A DNA stretch of 7,486 nt from Peptoniphilaceae bacterium (GTDB lineage: Bacteria > Bacillota > Clostridia > Tissierellales > Peptoniphilaceae), in assembly GCA_029983595.1 (NCBI GenBank), contig JASBZD010000060.1:1-7486 (forward strand), in the 5' to 3' direction. Under the pieces are notes generated by a model. It was not told the origin of the DNA. It saw only the letters and a program-made list of their open reading frames with translations, and ran no database searches. How positions within the stretch are numbered: position 1 is the first letter of the stretch; every line of letters begins with the position of its first letter. Below, piece by piece: positions 4,622-7,486 of this stretch. A program made the position numbers and the translations under genes.

Positions 4622-5794
4622 TTAGACGCTAAGTCCATATAGTTCTAAAACTTCATCTACTACGTCTATTATTTCGCCATCTTTAATATAAACTCTAGGC
4701 ACTCTTCTAGAAGTATTAGATAAAATATCGATATTATTAGTACTGCATAGCTTAGAAAGTTCGTTAATCGCCATCGCCTCATCTTCATATCCATAAACTA
4801 TAGCTTCATCTAGCACTTTACAATCTATATCCGTTACATCAACCATCATCTGATCCATGCATAGACTTCCTAAAACTTTAGCTTTTTTTCCATTTATAGA
4901 TACATATCCCTCACGTATACCTCTTGGCAGTCCATCAGAATATCCTATCGGTAGCGTAGCTACTTTTGTAGTTCGATTCGTTATATATGAGTGGTTATAT
5001 CCTACTGGAGTACCTTCAGGCACTTCTCTAATACGCACAATTTTAGCTTTCATCTGAGCTACTGGTTTTACTGGTATAGCTTCTCTATTTGCAGTTTCGT
5101 CCCATAATCCTGAAAGATTATATCCAAGTCGAACCATATCTTCATGAAACTCTTTAAAATCTGAAGTCCCAGAAGAGTTAGCAATATGTTTTATACCTAG
5201 CTCTACTCCACGTGAGCTAAGATCATCTGTAAATTCTTTAAAAATCTTATATTGATTTCTAGTAATAGTCTCATCTATTTCTTCAGCAGATGTAAAATGG
5301 CTAAAAATACCATCTATTTTAAGATTTTCAAGCTTTGAAATCTCTATAATCTCTAGCTTTGATTCTTCAGAAGGCGCATAACCTAACCTAATCATTCCAG
5401 TATCTAATTTTATATGAATATTTTGGATTTTTCCTGCTTCTCTGGCGATATTATCTAATATTTTAGCATCGTCAATAGAATAAATTGTAGGAATAATATC
5501 ATATTTTATTATATCTTCATATTGGTATGTAGGTGTGTATCCTAGAATAAGAATATTTTTATCTACTCCCAATTTACGAAGTTCTATAGCTTCAGATAGG
5601 CAAGCTACCGCAAACATATAGGCATACTCACCTATATATTTTACTAGTCCTTTTATCCCAAGCCCATACATATTTCCCTTAGCTACTGCGCAATATTTTA
5701 CATTTTTGCCAATATGTTTTTTTATTAGTTTTGCATTTTCAATTACCTGATCTACATTTACTTCTAGATAAGCAGGTCTAAAATTTTTTTCCAT
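4622..5794 (-). CDS. alr: Alanine racemase (PLP-dependent)
   Basis: A 390-residue cytosolic enzyme of the fold-type III PLP family, which interconverts L- and D-alanine and supplies D-alanine for peptidoglycan. From the chosen start, Lys39 in 'AVAKGNMYGLG' is the PLP-binding lysine, at the same number as in the Geobacillus enzyme. 'MVRLGYNLSG' carries the arginine that contacts the pyridine nitrogen. Tyr in 'VGYNHSY' corresponds to the second catalytic base (Tyr265), and 'CMDQMMVDVT' is the conserved C-terminal active-site strand. Length is normal. Variations from the usual motifs are KGNMYGLG for KANAYGHG and GYN for SYG, so a related specificity such as serine cannot be excluded. GAGGTG at 5801-5806 sets the ATG at 5794; the in-frame GTG at 5803 overlaps that binding site. 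The gene appears monocistronic, with its own promoter and the upstream operon's terminator behind it. Confidence 0.92.
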   Translation of the reverse strand: MEKNFRPAYLEVNVDQVIENAKLIKKHIGKNVKYCAVAKGNMYGLGIKGLVKYIGEYAYMFAVACLSEAIELRKLGVDKNILILGYTPTYQYEDIIKYDIIPTIYSIDDAKILDNIAREAGKIQNIHIKLDTGMIRLGYAPSEESKLEIIEISKLENLKIDGIFSHFTSAEEIDETITRNQYKIFKEFTDDLSSRGVELGIKHIANSSGTSDFKEFHEDMVRLGYNLSGLWDETANREAIPVKPVAQMKAKIVRIREVPEGTPVGYNHSYITNRTTKVATLPIGYSDGLPRGIREGYVSINGKKAKVLGSLCMDQMMVDVTDIDCKVLDEAIVYGYEDEAMAINELSKLCSTNNIDILSNTSRRVPRVYIKDGEIIDVVDEVLELYGLSV

Positions 5795-5800
5795 AATCTT

Positions 5801-5806
5801 CACCTC
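5801..5806 (-). promoter_or_regulatory. Ribosome binding site that fixes the alr start
   Basis: GAGGTG on the minus strand, six bases before the ATG at 5792-5794. The GTG at 5801-5803, in frame three codons upstream, is part of this sequence and has no binding site of its own. Confidence 0.75.
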
Positions 5807-5816
5807 AATTCATTTA

Positions 5817-5849
5817 ATTATACCACTTTTAACGCATATTTTTAGTCAA
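5817..5849 (-). promoter_or_regulatory. Promoter of alr (extended -10)
   Basis: On the minus strand TATAAT at 5817-5822 is preceded by TGG, within AAAAGTGGTATAAT. A TTGACT at 5844-5849 is 21 bp away, too far for a standard -35, so the extended -10 probably carries the promoter. The -10 lies 22 bp before the ATG, so the leader would be only about 15 nt. Confidence 0.65.
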
Positions 5850-5889
5850 AAAAAATAGTAACCAACCTTGTTTTACAAAGTCAGTTACT
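5847..5889 (-). terminator. Intrinsic terminator of the permease operon
   Basis: On the minus strand AGTAACTGACTTTG (5876-5889) pairs with CAAGGTTGGTTACT (5857-5870) over 14 positions, including three or so G-U pairs, around a 5-nt loop, then runs into eight Ts. The G-U pairs mark it as a minus-strand structure. It begins seven bases after the permease stop codon. Confidence 0.9.
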
Positions 5890-5895
5890 ACTTAA

Positions 5896-7188
5896 TTATA
5901 TTCCAATACGTATTTTAAACATCCTTCTCCAAAATATTATATTTATAATAATTAACACAAGATACATAATTAGCGTACCTATCGCACTAAAATTAGTAAA
6001 ACTTTCAAAAATTTCAGCTATAATGTTAGCCGATGTAATTATTGCGATAATTTCTATAATTTTAGAGAAAGTACTATTTAATATCATAAGCCCATTTCTC
6101 TCATTTTTAGATATTCTCATTAATAAATATCCTAAGATAAAGAATATTATCGAAGTTATTCCAAATGAGATGGTTTTATCTATGCTATCTCTCATTCCAT
6201 AAGTTGGATATAATAGCACATTTAAAAATTTTATTTCTCGTATAGACTGACCTATATCGATTATAATCTTACTTATACTATCAAGTCCTAAAAGTCTAAG
6301 TGGCGTAGTTAAATTATACTCTACTAGCCATAGACCTAAAATAGCGATAATAAATAGACCGAAATTTCCTAAAAAATTACCAGATATTTCACCTATAGAT
6401 AAAGCTATTAAAAATAACCCAATCGGCAATATAAAATAGCTTAAAGCATATCTTAGAGAATCTTTTAATATAAATAATGATCCAAAATATTTATTATTTA
6501 TAATCGTAAAATATGATATTAAAGCTCCAATTATGGAAAAAGCTATAATAAGCAATACGCCATTTATTGCTTTTACGCCATAAGTTTTATTTTTTGTCCA
6601 CGGAAACATCTTAGTAAACTCAAAATATGGAGTAATATTTTCTAATCCACTAAAAAATAGTGCCAAAAGTACAGCAAATATTATTAAAGCTATATTAATT
6701 CCAAATACTTCTTCTGAAATATTTAATTTATATTCATTAGTATTTAAATCTATATAACTTAGAGCATTTTGAACTGCATAAAATGCACCACCTCTTTGGC
6801 TATCTTCTTCATAATTCATTTTCTCAAAATACTCGCTATAATAATCGTCTACTTTTTCTGGATCTTTAAGCTTTTCTACATCTATATTATATTTTTTCGC
6901 GATTTCTTTGGTATATTCTTTTGAAGACTTGACAATATTTTCTGCCCCATCTTTTTCTATAATGCTCTTATATCCTTTTCTATGAAAATCATCGTAAATA
7001 TCGTAATCACTATTATTATCTACCACAATTTTTAAATCTAGATAATTAGTTACTATTTTTTGTTCTAGCCTAGTACTTACTGAGCTAGCATAAAGGGCAA
7101 AACTTAGAATCAAAAACATCCCCATAAGCGCAATAGCTAGTCTATTTTTATACCATAAAAGTTTTGACGCTCTTTTAAAATCTCTCAT
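5896..7188 (-). CDS. ABC-2-type membrane permease subunit (probable)
   Basis: A 430-residue polytopic membrane protein. One membrane helix lies at about 16-35, followed by a large, mostly charged outside segment (about 37-160). Six or seven more helices follow at roughly 161-180, 207-230, 247-265, 272-290, 340-357, 375-393 and 400-419. After the second helix, 'FTKMFPWTKNKTYGVK' (191-206) resembles the cytoplasmic 'FP-x-(S/T)-(R/K)-K' coupling motif of ABC-2 permeases, which precedes a long helix. The overall plan recalls YtrC/YtrD-like permeases of GntR-regulated exporters. No ATPase is in the window, but it could lie upstream beyond the edge. AAGGAGG lies just before the start, and the gene is 26 bp behind a paralogous permease gene whose C-terminus matches it closely, so both are in one operon. 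The substrate is unknown. Membrane location is certain; the ABC role is inferred. Confidence 0.7.
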   Translation of the reverse strand: MRDFKRASKLLWYKNRLAIALMGMFLILSFALYASSVSTRLEQKIVTNYLDLKIVVDNNSDYDIYDDFHRKGYKSIIEKDGAENIVKSSKEYTKEIAKKYNIDVEKLKDPEKVDDYYSEYFEKMNYEEDSQRGGAFYAVQNALSYIDLNTNEYKLNISEEVFGINIALIIFAVLLALFFSGLENITPYFEFTKMFPWTKNKTYGVKAINGVLLIIAFSIIGALISYFTIINNKYFGSLFILKDSLRYALSYFILPIGLFLIALSIGEISGNFLGNFGLFIIAILGLWLVEYNLTTPLRLLGLDSISKIIIDIGQSIREIKFLNVLLYPTYGMRDSIDKTISFGITSIIFFILGYLLMRISKNERNGLMILNSTFSKIIEIIAIITSANIIAEIFESFTNFSAIGTLIMYLVLIIINIIFWRRMFKIRIGI

Positions 7189-7214
7189 TTTCTCCTCCTT
7201 TTCTAGTTAGAGGT

Positions 7215-7486
7215 TTAAATTCCAATTCTTACTTTAAATAATTTTCTATAAAAGATTGTATTAATAACTGCTAAAACTACATACATTACTATAGTAGATA
7301 AAGTATTTAGCTCTCCAATCCTGTTAAAGAATAGAGCAAATATATTAGTAGTAGTTATAATACCTAAAACTTCAGCAAAAATATGGATAGGCTTATTTAA
7401 AACCATAAGTCCAGTTCTCTCACCTTTAGCTATTTTTATAAATAAGAACCCAACTAATACATAAATCAGAGTAATACCTATAATAG
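7215..7486 (-). CDS. Paralogous membrane permease, C-terminal part (runs off right edge)
   Basis: The last 89 residues are visible and the frame is open to the window edge, so an internal Met at 7404-7406 is not the start. The segment aligns end to end with the C-terminus of the neighbouring permease: 'KGERTGLMVLN' against 'KNERNGLMILN', and 'FYRKLFKVRIGI' against 'FWRRMFKIRIGI'. It holds three membrane helices: one at the edge, one around 'EVLGIITTTNIFALFF', and one around 'TIVMYVVLAVINTIFY'. The stop is 26 bp before the next start, so the two are co-transcribed and probably pair as two halves of one transporter. The N-terminal part and function are outside the window. Confidence 0.75.
   Translation of the reverse strand, partial: IIGITLIYVLVGFLFIKIAKGERTGLMVLNKPIHIFAEVLGIITTTNIFALFFNRIGELNTLSTIVMYVVLAVINTIFYRKLFKVRIGI

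Noticed and set aside
5795..5803. GTG start of alanine racemase
   Set aside because: The GTG is part of the Shine-Dalgarno sequence for the ATG three codons downstream, and the later start puts the PLP lysine at position 39 as in the family.

Overview
The window is very AT-rich. Strong Shine-Dalgarno sequences, Gram-positive-style terminators, a surface-layer-homology (SLH) protein and GA-like three-helix modules point to a low-GC Firmicute. An anaerobic coccus of the Tissierellia/Peptoniphilaceae type is my best guess from the SLH plus GA-module combination, but no gene here fixes the genus.

Layout, left to right. (1) The 5' part of a secreted protein gene runs leftward off the edge (1-503). 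(2) Divergent from it is a small CopZ-like metallochaperone gene (633-857) with its own terminator. (3) Converging on that terminator is a large SLH surface-protein gene (951-3539, minus), preceded by a MoaB/MogA-family gene (3584-4114, minus); the two probably form one transcript. (4) A 507-bp interval without a conventional gene (4115-4621) holds a promoter, a complete cobalamin (B12) riboswitch, a riboswitch-type terminator, about 95 bp of non-coding sequence, a second terminator, and then the separate promoter of the MoaB-like gene. (5) Next is an alanine racemase gene (4622-5794, minus) with its own extended -10 promoter. (6) Last are two tandem paralogous membrane permease genes (5896-7188 complete, 7215-7486 partial, minus), closed by a strong terminator and probably belonging to an ABC-type exporter operon whose upstream part lies beyond the right edge.

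The genes mostly form separate units: cell-surface display (SLH protein, secreted protein), cell-wall precursor supply (alanine racemase makes D-alanine), metal or cofactor handling (CopZ, MoaB) and a membrane transporter. The most unusual element is the cobalamin riboswitch. It has a promoter and two terminators but no recognisable gene, so it either controls a short non-coding RNA or is the leader of a lost B12-related gene.

Two start sites are placed downstream of the longest open frame because the ribosome binding sites decide them: the SLH protein at 3539 and alanine racemase at 5794.
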